A stretch of 25,470 nt of DNA from DASRDS01 sp035569435 (GCA_035569435.1 DATMNB010000317.1:1-25470); one strand, 5' to 3'. Shown: positions 12,529 to 20,704, counted from the stretch's first letter. A program made the numbers and translations. Notes: generated by a model from the sequence alone, not told the origin.

Positions 12529-14096
12529 GCGACGCGCGGTTTTCGTTTCTGACCAGCGTCTCAGGTGACGATGATGCTGTTGTGCGCGATCGACTCCGCA
12601 ATACCGTCATTCGCATCGTGGCCAGTCGCGACGCCACGCGTAGCCTCGCGGGTCAGGTGCTGCTCTACCAGATCGCGACGCTCACAGTTCGCCTCTTTGA
12701 TCAGGTCGAACTCGAGGGAGATGCTGACGCCCAGACTGCTCCTGGGTTACCAATGCTACGGGGCGTCTACCTCACGGCCTTAGGCGAATCGCTCCGTGGT
12801 ATTCGTCCCGGCGTCTCCCCGACGGTTAACACTGCGAGCCGCTCATCTAGTGCGTTCCGCGTGTTGGTCGGCGCTGAGACTGACGTGACACATTCCGATC
12901 TCTACGTTGGGGCCACCGACTGGGCGGCCCAGCTCTCGGTGGTCGACCCGCAGCCCATCGTGGCGCCGGGCGATTTGGCCGTTGGTGCGCTTGCCGCGGG
13001 TGCGCTTGGCGCGGCAGAGATATTCAAACGGGTATTCGGCAACACCCTGACAGGTGCGGTCCAGCTCACCCCTGGTACCATGTCGTCGGGGTATTCACTC
13101 TCGTTGTTGACGTACAGCGCCGACCAGGTCGATGTTGCGCCGCCGCTCCCCGACGCCGTGGCGATCGACCTCGCGCTCGTCGGGTGCGGATCAATCGGCT
13201 GTGCCGTTGTGCTCGGGTTGGCCGTGTCGCCTCGGCTTGTCGGACTTGTTACGACGATCGACAACGGCCGCTTCGACGAGCGGAATCCGTTCAAGTATGC
13301 CCTCCTGGATTGGGCCACGGCACACGCGAAGCGCGCGAAGGCGGTCTGGGCGCGAGAGACACTTGCGGGTTTGGCGGTCAACCGACTCCGAGTGCGCGCG
13401 TTTGTGGGAACAGGCGCAGCCTTTGTCGCCAGCCAGCCCGTGGATGAGTCCTTGCCCCTGGTTATTAGCGCCGTGGACACCGGAGACGCGCGTTTCGAAA
13501 TCCAGGACATGCTTCCGAAGCGCATCGTGAACGGAGGCATCGATGGCACAGTCGCGGAGGTGTCCGTGCATGGCTTTGGCGATGGTCCTTGCCTGGCCTG
13601 TCTCGCGATGGAGCGTGACCGTGAATCCTGGAATGCGCAGCCGATCGCGCAAAAAATCGGATTGTCCGCCGGTCGGGTGCTCGCACTCATCCAAGGCAAT
13701 GAACCCATGCATGCGGCCGATATCGCCCAAATCAAGGCGGCGGGCTGCGCGCCGGCCGGCCTCCTTGCCGACGTCGACACGTTCCTCGGTCAGCCCGTGT
13801 TGTCGTTTTACAACCGCGTCGCGTACAGCGAGACGACGATCACGACCGTGGGCGGTGCTCAGGCGCGGGTCACCGCCGCCTTTGTATCCGCGTATGCCGG
13901 TGCGTTGATTTTGGCGGAGCTGATCAAGGAAGCAGTTCCGGATCTGCATCCGTGGCGGGTCACAAATGCATATCGGCAGGACTTATTGGGCGTGCCGGCC
14001 GGTGGATTGATTCGCTATCAACGGGACGCGACCGGATGGTGTACCTGCCATTCGTCGTTCCGTGGATCGATTTACCGGGAGCGTTACGGCGCGTAG
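12525..14096 (+). CDS. E1-like UBL-activating enzyme (ThiF/MoeB-type adenylation domain)
   Basis: 523-residue protein. Residues 1-210 form an N-terminal domain of uncertain fold, including LGAAEIFKRVFG. The adenylation domain follows: nucleotide-binding LALVGCGSIGCAVVLGL (GxGxxG at 220-225), TTIDNGRFDERNPFKY (D246, R253/N254) as in ThiF/E1, and VISAVDTGDARFEIQDML. CLAC (356-359) and CTCH (506-509) probably bind zinc, as in many ThiF/E1 enzymes. The catalytic thioester Cys is not certain; C408 in AAGCAPAG is a candidate. It would adenylate the UBL C-terminal Gly and pass it to the E2-like protein. It is the last gene of the operon; no obvious terminator follows. Confidence 0.85.
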   Translation: MSDARFSFLTSVSGDDDAVVRDRLRNTVIRIVASRDATRSLAGQVLLYQIATLTVRLFDQVELEGDADAQTAPGLPMLRGVYLTALGESLRGIRPGVSPTVNTASRSSSAFRVLVGAETDVTHSDLYVGATDWAAQLSVVDPQPIVAPGDLAVGALAAGALGAAEIFKRVFGNTLTGAVQLTPGTMSSGYSLSLLTYSADQVDVAPPLPDAVAIDLALVGCGSIGCAVVLGLAVSPRLVGLVTTIDNGRFDERNPFKYALLDWATAHAKRAKAVWARETLAGLAVNRLRVRAFVGTGAAFVASQPVDESLPLVISAVDTGDARFEIQDMLPKRIVNGGIDGTVAEVSVHGFGDGPCLACLAMERDRESWNAQPIAQKIGLSAGRVLALIQGNEPMHAADIAQIKAAGCAPAGLLADVDTFLGQPVLSFYNRVAYSETTITTVGGAQARVTAAFVSAYAGALILAELIKEAVPDLHPWRVTNAYRQDLLGVPAGGLIRYQRDATGWCTCHSSFRGSIYRERYGA

Positions 14097-14446
14097 TCGC
14101 CCCAAAAGCCGTTCGTCGCGAGGGATGGGCCCGTCGGGAGTGGCCTGTTTCTCAGTCGGGCGACACGGAGCCGGGCTTCTCCCAAGTCCAGTTATTCTCG
14201 GCGCTACAGGAGGCCATGCTTCGCGCGCCGCCGCCGCGCTGTCACGAAACTCACTGCATTGCAAGGGGACTTAGGCCTCTTGGGTGTCTTACTAATGTGG
14301 CGAACGATCGACGCGCCGCCCGAGGCGACGACCAGTACAGTTTGTATATGCGGCGTGAGCGCGTCGGCCGGGGAAGCCAAGGACTGATGGCCAGAGACAC
14401 ATAGCCTCTTGAGTGTGCGATTGATGGAGAGCTTTTCAGATCGGCG
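14097..14446. other. 350-bp intergenic stretch with a short direct repeat
   Basis: No convincing gene; overlapping frames are shadows. A 13-bp direct repeat, GCCTCTTGRGTGT, occurs at 14275-14287 and 14404-14416 (one mismatch), 129 bp apart. The stretch separates the conjugation operon from the winged-helix gene. Confidence 0.35.
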
Positions 14447-14950
14447 TTGGAGTCCTGCACGGATCCGGAACGAGATGCGCTCGTGACGGCGTCGCTCGTA
14501 CTCAACAGACGGGCCTCACCAGACGCGGGCCTGTGTCTGCGGTGTGGGACCACGCAGGTGTGGCCGGCGCAGCATGTGGCGTTGGTCGGCAACCAACGCG
14601 TTGCGCTGACGAAGGGCGAGAGCGCAATGCTCCTCACAATGGTCGCTGCGGGTGGCGCGCCCGTGCCTCGGCCGATGTTGGCCGCGGTGTGGGGCCGACC
14701 GACGCGCCGGGCGGTCGGTCGGTCGGTCGACACGCGGGTCTCCGCCCTACGCAAAAAACTCGGCGACGACGCGCGGGCCCCGCGGTTGATCGTGACGGTG
14801 TCCGGCGTCGGGTACGCCATACGTGTCGACCTGACGGCTGAAGGTCTCGGTATAGATCGCCCGTCGACGGGAATGCGGGAGGGGACGACGCGGGAGGGGC
14901 AATCTCGGTACGCTCGGGTAAGTCGAAGGTCCCGCACGGGAGCAGCGTAA
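14447..14950 (+). CDS. OmpR/PhoB-type winged-helix DNA-binding protein without receiver
   Basis: 167-residue frame from TTG 14447 (GTG 14483 in frame is an alternative start). The winged-helix domain covers about residues 47-130: VALVGNQRVALTKGESAMLLTMVAAGGAPVPRPMLAAVWGRP (N-terminal sheet, helices 1-2), then RSVDTRVSALRKKLGDDARAPRLIVTVSGVGYAIRV, the canonical recognition helix and wing of the Trans_reg_C family. A CLRCG pair (about residue 28-31) precedes it. There is no receiver domain in frame; a receiver lies immediately downstream in another frame. DNA-binding response regulators normally have receiver first, so this is a domain-order inversion or a separated pair. Confidence 0.75.
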   Translation: MESCTDPERDALVTASLVLNRRASPDAGLCLRCGTTQVWPAQHVALVGNQRVALTKGESAMLLTMVAAGGAPVPRPMLAAVWGRPTRRAVGRSVDTRVSALRKKLGDDARAPRLIVTVSGVGYAIRVDLTAEGLGIDRPSTGMREGTTREGQSRYARVSRRSRTGAA

Positions 14951-14961
14951 GTTCGGATGCC

Positions 14962-15363
14962 ACGTGGACGGTTCTGCTGGTCGACGATGAGCCGTTGATC
15001 CTTCGAGGCCTCTCCTTCCTGCTACGTGGGCGGGGGTACGTCGTTCTGACAGCACAGACCGGGGACGCCGCGGTCCGGATCGTGGCCGACCAGCATGTCG
15101 ACGTTGCGGTGATCGACTATCGCATTCCGGACTGGCGAGGCGACATCGTGTTGGCGGCGGTGGCGGCCCATCAACCGCACCTCACGCATCGGACGGTGTT
15201 CATCACCGGAGACATTGGGGATGGGGTGCGAGACGTTAGCGCGCGGACCGGATGCCCGCTGTTGATCAAGCCATTCGATGTCGAGGAGTTGGAGTGGCAT
15301 CTCCGGCGGCTTCTGCACGATGTGAACCGGCCACCGAAGGGCCTCGACGCGGGTGGCGTCTGA
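14962..15363 (+). CDS. Receiver (REC) domain protein; start codon unclear
   Basis: Single receiver domain: TVLLVDDEPLILRGLSFLLRG with the acidic pair, VAVIDYRIPDW with the phospho-accepting Asp, TVFITGD with the conserved Thr, and LLIKPFDVEELEW with the conserved Lys. All catalytic residues are present. The frame is open back to 14842 but contains no ATG, GTG or TTG before 14995, and the TTG at 14995 would remove the acidic pair. Translation must therefore use a rare start (CTG 14974 is one option), or come by frameshift from the winged-helix gene that ends at 14950. The 5' boundary given is approximate. A GC-rich inverted repeat overlaps its stop. Confidence 0.7.
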   Translation, partial: TWTVLLVDDEPLILRGLSFLLRGRGYVVLTAQTGDAAVRIVADQHVDVAVIDYRIPDWRGDIVLAAVAAHQPHLTHRTVFITGDIGDGVRDVSARTGCPLLIKPFDVEELEWHLRRLLHDVNRPPKGLDAGGV

Positions 15364-15379
15364 GGTCGCCCCTCGCGTC
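15346..15379. terminator. Bidirectional hairpin between convergent receiver and mutarotase-like genes
   Basis: GACGCGGGTGGCG (15346-15358) pairs with CGCCCCTCGCGTC (15367-15379), 11 of 13 positions matching, 8-base loop. The receiver stop lies in the loop. Convergent position supports a shared stop signal; T tract absent. Confidence 0.5.
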
Positions 15380-15387
15380 AGGTGCGT

Positions 15388-16413
15388 CTATGACCGCCAG
15401 AGGAACCCGACATCGAGGGGCGCGGCGACGCGGTGGCCGCTGGCGGCGGTGAGCGTGAGGCCGCGGGGGGTGCGGCGCATCGTTTGGACGACGTCGAACC
15501 CGCGGGGGAGTGGGGCGACGGCGGTGATCTGGCGGACGACGAAGGGCCGATCGGGGGAGAGGCACACGGTCGTGGGGATTCTGCGACGCGCGAGGACGTT
15601 GGGGCGGGCGGATTCGGCGAGGCCGTAGTCAAAGTAGGCGGTGACGTCGGCGAGGCCCAAGACGTTGGCGTCGCGGCTCGACCCTGAGGCGTCGGGGCGG
15701 CCGGCGTTGGAGAAGGACATGACGGTGGACCGGAGGACGTGGGGGTCGCGGAGAGCGAACCAAACGTACTGCTGGCCTGCCACGGTCACGGCGGTCCAGG
15801 CGAACCGGACCGCGGCGAGGGAGGCGACCATGAGGCGATCCTCGGCGCCGGGGCGCGCGGGATAGCGCGAGACGTCGACCAGGCCACCTGTCGACGTGGG
15901 GACCGCGAGGAGCGAGCGAAAGCGCCCGCCGGGTGTGAGGGCGGAGTGGCCGCCCGTGGTCCAGCATTCGATGGGCGTGGGACGGACCTGGCCCCAGGTG
16001 CATCGGCTCGTGGAGATACGGCCGGCGTGACGTTCATCGGGCAGCTCCAGGCGCGTGTGGTGGCCGAGGCACATCGGGCCGGTCATTCCGGTGATGATGT
16101 GCTCGGTGTAGAGGGCGGTGTGGCCATCTCTCACTGCGATGCGCTTGTCGACGCGGCCGGTGGGCCCGCGCGTGTGGAGCGAGAGGTGCAGCGTCGTGGG
16201 CGAGGCGCACTCCTTGGACCATCGGGCGTTGGCGGTGTCGCCGTGCGGGGTGTCGCCGTTTGTGCCATAGGGCAGGCAGAAGACGTCTCCGCGCATCACG
16301 TGTACGTGGCCCGTGGGGAGTGTGAAGGTCACCGGGCCGATGTGGCCGCCGTCCTCGGTGATGAAGGTGTCGACACTGTCGCATTCGAGTGTCCAGCCGC
16401 GCTCGGGAGTCAT
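15388..16413 (-). CDS. Hypothetical, galactose-mutarotase-like beta-sandwich protein
   Basis: 341 residues from ATG 16413. It is rich in predicted beta strands and contains TALYTEHIITGMTGPMCLGHHTRLELPD, a His-containing block similar in style to aldose 1-epimerase-like proteins, and QYVWFALRDPHVLRSTVMSFSNAGRPDASGSSRDANVLGLADVTAYFDYGLAESARPN. No transmembrane segment or signal peptide. If a mutarotase homologue, it would act on sugars in the cytoplasm, fitting the adjacent divergent PfkB-family kinase. The family match is by overall pattern and is uncertain. Confidence 0.55.
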   Translation of the reverse strand: MTPERGWTLECDSVDTFITEDGGHIGPVTFTLPTGHVHVMRGDVFCLPYGTNGDTPHGDTANARWSKECASPTTLHLSLHTRGPTGRVDKRIAVRDGHTALYTEHIITGMTGPMCLGHHTRLELPDERHAGRISTSRCTWGQVRPTPIECWTTGGHSALTPGGRFRSLLAVPTSTGGLVDVSRYPARPGAEDRLMVASLAAVRFAWTAVTVAGQQYVWFALRDPHVLRSTVMSFSNAGRPDASGSSRDANVLGLADVTAYFDYGLAESARPNVLARRRIPTTVCLSPDRPFVVRQITAVAPLPRGFDVVQTMRRTPRGLTLTAASGHRVAAPLDVGFLWRS

Positions 16414-16625
16414 GGGGCGAGAAGCTACGTCGTCCGAACACGGATGTGCGGAGGCCGGGCTGTAACGTTTGGCAGCCGTACATTCGGTGAGGTCGAATGC
16501 CGTTACACCGCGGCGTCCCAGACATCGACGCGTAACATTGGTACCGAACGATACGTCGCACTTGCGTCGTCAGTCGGCGCGCGGCATCCTGCGCGCCGGA
16601 TGCGCATTTCGCCGGCCTCCCTCCG

Positions 16626-17642
16626 ATGACGTTGATGACCCGGGACCGCCTGCGTGCGATCGCGGGACACTTCCGAGGGCTGTCGGTGGCGGTGGTCGGC
16701 GACTTCAGACTCGACCGCTTTCTCGAGATCGACCCGGCGCGCGAGGAGCGATCGATCGAGACCGGGCTCGCGGTGCACAATGTGGTCGGTGCGCGTGCGG
16801 TATTGGGTGCGGCGGGCGCGATTGTCGCCAACCTCTCCGCGATGGGCGTTGGACGGATCATCCCCATCGGCTTCGCGGGCGACGACACCGAGGGGCACCG
16901 GATGCGGCTGCTGCTGCGCCGGTGCGATGGGGTCCGGCTGCGACATTTTCTGCACACGCCGGTGCGGCGCACGTGCGCCTCCGTGCGATTGGTGGTCACC
17001 GACGCCACCGGCCGGCTGCGTGAGCTCGAGCGGATCGACTTCAAGAACTGGACGGCCACGCCGCTGAGGCTCGTGGCGCGGCTTGCGCAGGCGGTGCAGA
17101 TCGTCGCCGCCGACGTGGACGCGATCGTCGTGATGGATGCGGTTGGTCGCCACGGGGAGGGCGTGGTGTCGGCGACGGTGTTGCTGGCCGTTGCCGAGGT
17201 GGCGCGTGCGCGGCCCGATCTCGTGGTGATCGCCGATGGTCAGCGTGGGCTCACGCGGTATCCTCCCCCGATTGGCCTCAGGGTGAACGCGGCGGAGTTC
17301 GCCGCGCTCACCGGCCAACCGCCGCGCCATGTGGCCGTGGCGGCGTTTGCGCGGGAGCGGGACGCGTCGGTCTACGTGACGCTGGGCGTGGGGGGGATCA
17401 TTGGCGCAGACCGAGATGGCACGATCGTCGACGCGCCTGCGCTGCCCGCCCGCGGGACGACTGATCCGGTCGGCGGCGGCGACGCGGTGACCGCGGCGCT
17501 TGCCGCAGCCCTCAGTGCGGGGGGCAGTGCAGGGGCCGAGGCCTGCGCCTTCGCGATGCTGGCCGCGTCAGTCGTCGTCCACCAGGTGGGCGCTGGGAGG
17601 GCGGCGTCCTGGGACCGTATGGAACGCCTCTGCGCGGACTAG
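16626..17642 (+). CDS. PfkB/ribokinase-family carbohydrate kinase (RfaE-like)
   Basis: 338-residue protein. It opens with SVAVVGDFRLDRFLEID, like the GDVMLDRY start of RfaE/HldE-type kinases, then LGAAGAIVANLSAMGVGRIIPIGFAGDDTEG (glycine-rich substrate motif and the GDD/GxDxxG block). The C-terminal ATP/anion-hole signature is TTDPVGGGDAVTAALAAAL with D286 as catalytic base (usual DTxGAGDxF, here Gly and Val variants). FKNWTATPLR and LVVIADGQRG fit the middle of the fold. Likely phosphorylates a sugar or sugar-acid; the exact substrate cannot be read. Start ATG 16626. Divergent from the mutarotase-like gene, sharing about 210 bp of intergenic DNA. Confidence 0.82.
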   Translation: MTLMTRDRLRAIAGHFRGLSVAVVGDFRLDRFLEIDPAREERSIETGLAVHNVVGARAVLGAAGAIVANLSAMGVGRIIPIGFAGDDTEGHRMRLLLRRCDGVRLRHFLHTPVRRTCASVRLVVTDATGRLRELERIDFKNWTATPLRLVARLAQAVQIVAADVDAIVVMDAVGRHGEGVVSATVLLAVAEVARARPDLVVIADGQRGLTRYPPPIGLRVNAAEFAALTGQPPRHVAVAAFARERDASVYVTLGVGGIIGADRDGTIVDAPALPARGTTDPVGGGDAVTAALAAALSAGGSAGAEACAFAMLAASVVVHQVGAGRAASWDRMERLCAD

Positions 17643-17722
17643 CGGGTGTCACGTCGTTGGTGTGGGTCGTGTGCGACTTCCGCACGGCGACGATTGTTTA
17701 CCACCGATGTCAGGAGGGCAGG

Positions 17723-17742
17723 TAGGGGCAGCGCGCCCCCTA
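17723..17742 (+). terminator. Hairpin downstream of the PfkB gene
   Basis: TAGGGG (17723-17728) and CCCCTA (17737-17742) are perfectly complementary with an 8-base loop, about 80 bp past the PfkB stop. No T run of note. Confidence 0.35.
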
Positions 17743-17755
17743 GGTGTCTTCCGTG

Positions 17756-17775
17756 TAGTGCCACATAGTGCCACG
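17756..17775. repeat. Tandem 10-bp repeat upstream of the AbiEi-like gene
   Basis: TAGTGCCACA (17756-17765) is followed directly by TAGTGCCACG (17766-17775). It could be a paired regulator-binding site, about 145 bp upstream of the next start. Confidence 0.5.
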
Positions 17776-17918
17776 CGATTCTCGGCGTGTCGCCGTCGGC
17801 GTCGTGTCGGACGCACTGCTATGGGGCAGTGTCCTCTTTTTGGATCATCCGTGCGCGGTTGTCGGGAACAAGCGGCTTGTCGGATCGCTGAGAAGGTTGC
17901 TCGGCACGTCGTCTGGCG

Positions 17919-18743
17919 GTGCGGCGCGCGCGAGCCATTTGCGTCACGCGGAGCGACATCGGGGCAGTGACTTCTCGCTCTGCGTTGCGAACGGATCCGT
18001 TCGGTCCGCTGACCTCACTCGTTCTTCGCGATCTGTTCGCGGAATCCGAGGGCCGCAGTGATCCGCCTGCCGTGGCGCTCGAGGCGATCGCCACGCGCAC
18101 GGCGTTGCATCTCTCCACCGTATGCCGGATCGCGAGTCGCCTCTCTACCCTGGGATATGTGGAGCGCCAACAACGTGCGCTCAGACTGGTCGATCGGCTC
18201 GGGGCGCTCGACGACTGGATCCGGTCCTGGGACGCGACGGCGCAGGTCACGCAATCGTTTCACGTCGGGCTGGCCTGGCCGGCGCTCGTGTCCATGCTTG
18301 GCAGCGTGTGGCATGGGATCGACTGGACGTGGACGGGCGGTGCCGGCGCGGTGCTCGCGGGGATCGCGCCGGGGACGCCGCTGCATCGCGTGTGTTACGT
18401 CACCTTGCGTGAGTTCGATCTGGCGTGCGCGCGTCTCGACCGGCGGTTGGACATGAGGCGCGCCGACGAGGGCGGCACGTTCCACATCATCGTGCCGAGC
18501 GAGGCTCGGGCGCAGTTGTTCCGGACGCGGGGGGCGCGATGGGGGACGGGACGCGTTGCGTCGACGATCCAGCTCGCGCTGGACGTTGCCAGTGGACCCG
18601 ACGCGCTGGCGCCACGCACGGCCGCGCCAGCGCTTGCCGCACTGTGTCGCGTACTCGCGGGACTTCCGGAACCGGCTGGGGGCTCGCCAACGTGTCGGAC
18701 CGGCGGCGCCATGCATACGCGCGCATCGGCGTGCGTCTGTTAA
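17919..18743 (+). CDS. Winged-helix protein, AbiEi-antitoxin-like
   Basis: 274 residues from GTG 17919 (GTG 17967 in frame is an equally plausible start). An N-terminal winged helix (PLTSLVLRDLFAESEG, then AVALEAIATRTALHLSTVCRIASRLSTLGYVERQ) is followed by the pattern WTWTGGAGAVLAGIAPGTPLHRVCYVTLREFD and RVASTIQLALDVASGPD, which resembles the type IV AbiEi antitoxin/DUF2186 family, where a wHTH binds DNA and a C-terminal domain opposes an AbiEii-type nucleotidyltransferase. No such toxin gene is seen next to it; the following gene is aspartate kinase, so it may be an orphan regulator. The last ~25 residues are Ala/Cys-rich and odd, possibly a frameshifted tail. Confidence 0.6.
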   Translation: MRRARAICVTRSDIGAVTSRSALRTDPFGPLTSLVLRDLFAESEGRSDPPAVALEAIATRTALHLSTVCRIASRLSTLGYVERQQRALRLVDRLGALDDWIRSWDATAQVTQSFHVGLAWPALVSMLGSVWHGIDWTWTGGAGAVLAGIAPGTPLHRVCYVTLREFDLACARLDRRLDMRRADEGGTFHIIVPSEARAQLFRTRGARWGTGRVASTIQLALDVASGPDALAPRTAAPALAALCRVLAGLPEPAGGSPTCRTGGAMHTRASACVC

Positions 18744-18847
18744 TGGGAGTGCCTGCCTATGCGCGGCGGGTTCGCGGCATGCGTGGCAGGCGGCTGCTTC
18801 CGGAGTACCGGTTTCCCCCGGTCCTCACCGATGGCTCTTCGGGTTAG
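18743..18847 (+). CDS. Possible 34-residue basic small protein
   Basis: ATG at 18743 overlaps the previous stop as TAATG and opens a frame beginning MGVPAYARRVRGMRGRRLLP that stops three bases before the aspartate kinase start. Arg-rich, no recognised family. The same frame is open upstream, so it may instead be the true end of the AbiEi-like protein after a frameshift. Confidence 0.25.
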   Translation: MGVPAYARRVRGMRGRRLLPEYRFPPVLTDGSSG

Positions 18848-18850
18848 ATC

Positions 18851-20263
18851 ATGCTCATTGTCAAGTTCGGCGGTACATCAGAGCAAGATGGGCCAGCGCT
18901 CCAGGGTGCGGCGGCGATCGTACGCGATCGATTAGCGGAGCGACCGATCGTCGTGGTATCCGCTTTAGCGGGCGTGACGACGCAGCTCTTGGAGCTGGCA
19001 CGCCACGCGGCGCGAGGGCGGTCGATGCAAGCCATGCTCGCGGTTGGTCTGCTGCGTGACCGGCACATCGCCGTCGCCCGCGCGCTGGCGGGCGGTGCGG
19101 CGATGACGGAGCGAGTCCTCCGGGACATCGACTCGACGTGCGATCACATTGCGTCGCTCGCGGAGGCGCTGGCGGTGCTGAAGCACGTCACCGCGCAGGG
19201 GTACGACACGGTCGGCGCATATGGCGAGCTCATGGCAATGCGCCTCATGGTGTTGGCGCTTGTCGACGCAGGGGTCGCGGCAGTGTCCGTTGACCCGCGC
19301 CATGTCGTGATTACCGACGCGATGTTCGGTCGCGCGGCGCCGGACACGGCGGCGATTCGGACGGCGGCGCGCGCGATGCTTACGCCGCTCGTCGCGCAGG
19401 GTGTGGTGCCCGTGATTGGGGGCTACGTCGGGGCGACGCCAGAAGGGATGACGACGACGCTGGGACGCGGCGGGTCGGACTACTCTGCCATATTGCTCGG
19501 CGCAGCGCTGGACGCCGACCTAATCGAAATCTGGACGGATGTCGATGGGATGATGACAGCCGATCCTCGTCTCGTGCCCACAGCGCGGCGGATCGATGCG
19601 GTCGGGTTCGACGAGGCGGCGGAACTGGCAGCGTTTGGCGCGAAGGTGCTGCATCCAAGCACCATTGCGCCAGCGGCTGAACGCGGGATCCCCGTGGGCA
19701 TCTTCAATTCGCGATCCCCCGAGGGGCCGGGGACGCGGATTACCGAGAGAGGGCCGGCGTGGTCGGCGACGGCGGTGGCTGGGCGGTGTGGGGTGGTCGT
19801 CGTGAAGGTGACGGCCGCGGGGATGTTGCACGCGACTGGGTTTCTGGAGCGGTTGTTCGCGGTGTTTGCGCGGCATGGCGTCGCCGTGGACGTCGTGACG
19901 ACGTCCGAGGTATCGGTGTCGGCGACCGTGGACGCCGAGGCGTTCGCGGGTGCGGCGGTGGCGCTGCGTGAGCTGGCCTCGTTTGGCGATGTGCACGTTA
20001 TCGAGTCGTGCGCGATCGTCGCGGTCGTCGGGTCTATGCTGCGTCGACACGTCGGCGTGATCGGCCGGGCAGTGGCGGCGCTGGACGGTCTGGCCGTGCA
20101 CATGCTGAGCTTGAGCGCGACCGGGACGAATGTCACCGTGGTGGTCGATGAGGCGGATATGGTGACTGTGATTCGGCGGTTGCATGCGGCGGTCTTTGAC
20201 GGGGATGCGACGGCCGGTCCTGGCGATGACGATTGTGGGTTGGCAAGCGCACCTCCGTGGTGA
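18851..20263 (+). CDS. lysC: Aspartate kinase (monofunctional, ACT-regulated)
   Basis: 470-residue aspartokinase, first step of Lys/Thr/Met biosynthesis. Substrate and ATP motifs: VKFGGTS (4-10), GAYGELMAM (about 122-130), TTTLGRGGSDYSAILLGAAL (201-220), IEIWTDVDGMMTADPRLV (226-242), AAELAAFGAKVLHPSTIAPA, and IPVGIFNSRSPEGPGTRI. Two C-terminal ACT modules follow: VVVVKVTAAGMLHATGFLERLFAVFARHGVAVDVVTTSEVSVSATV, and VAVVGSMLRRHVGVIGRAVAALDGLAVHMLSLSATGTNVTVVVDE, so allosteric feedback (Lys or Thr) is expected. No homoserine dehydrogenase domain. ATG 18851; ribosome site weak. Length and motif order are those of the LysC/ThrA-N class seen in Bacteroidota-like lineages. Confidence 0.95.
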   Translation: MLIVKFGGTSEQDGPALQGAAAIVRDRLAERPIVVVSALAGVTTQLLELARHAARGRSMQAMLAVGLLRDRHIAVARALAGGAAMTERVLRDIDSTCDHIASLAEALAVLKHVTAQGYDTVGAYGELMAMRLMVLALVDAGVAAVSVDPRHVVITDAMFGRAAPDTAAIRTAARAMLTPLVAQGVVPVIGGYVGATPEGMTTTLGRGGSDYSAILLGAALDADLIEIWTDVDGMMTADPRLVPTARRIDAVGFDEAAELAAFGAKVLHPSTIAPAAERGIPVGIFNSRSPEGPGTRITERGPAWSATAVAGRCGVVVVKVTAAGMLHATGFLERLFAVFARHGVAVDVVTTSEVSVSATVDAEAFAGAAVALRELASFGDVHVIESCAIVAVVGSMLRRHVGVIGRAVAALDGLAVHMLSLSATGTNVTVVVDEADMVTVIRRLHAAVFDGDATAGPGDDDCGLASAPPW

Positions 20264-20704
20264 CCTGAGCCTGCGTAGCAACTAGGGTCGCTCCGCGTCG
20301 CCGGCTTAGCCGGTGTACTGCATGCAGCCTAGGGTAATCACCAGTCTTGTGTGTCTGAGACCATATGCCCGCCGGCGCCGTGAGCGCCGTCGCGTACGCG
20401 TCGCGGGCCGAGCGGCCGCCGCCCACGGGTACTGATGCAGCACGACTGGTGCATCCAGTCGTTGCGCTCGGCCCACCCAATGGCGCGGGAGCCGGGCTCC
20501 GCTCCGGGACTGTCTCCCCGAGATCCGGGGCGCTCGCGCTGGGTGTTCGCGACATTGCTCTTCGCACTCTTGACCGAGTGTCCGTCGCGTCGAGTGTGTG
20601 AGGCGCGGTCACGACCGAACTCGATATTGACAGCCGGTTGGAACTCTGCAATCATGTCGCGCGCTAGTTGATCCGCGGAGTTGTAGCCGTCCCTTTACAC
20701 GTGC
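20264..20704. other. 441-bp intergenic region with multiple hairpins
   Basis: No convincing gene. Hairpins in order: CCGGC/GCCGG (20301-20313), GGCGC/GCGCC (20374-20388), ACGACTGG/CCAGTCGT (20442-20462, perfect 8-bp stem), GGAGC/GCTCC (20488-20500), CCCCG/CGGGG (20516-20530). A promoter candidate for the sigma gene lies at 20627-20655. Confidence 0.4.
20627..20655 (+). promoter_or_regulatory. Candidate promoter of the ECF sigma gene
   Basis: TTGACA (20627-20632), 17-bp spacer, AATCAT (20650-20655; four of six -10 bases). Predicts a leader of about 45 bases to GTG 20705. Confidence 0.45.

Noticed and set aside
10137..14096. CBASS type II (Cap2/Cap3) reading of the E1/E2/JAB genes
   Set aside because: No CD-NTase or effector gene is present, and there is a separate UBL gene with a GDG C-terminus and a stand-alone E2-like protein.
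11328..14096. Pup-proteasome system
   Set aside because: The modifier is beta-grasp-like and ends in Gly, and there is no Pup ligase (PafA-like) or proteasome gene; the E1 is a ThiF-type adenylating enzyme.
14275..14416. 13-bp direct repeat as insertion-sequence target duplication
   Set aside because: Only 129 bp lies between the copies, with no transposase and no terminal inverted repeats.
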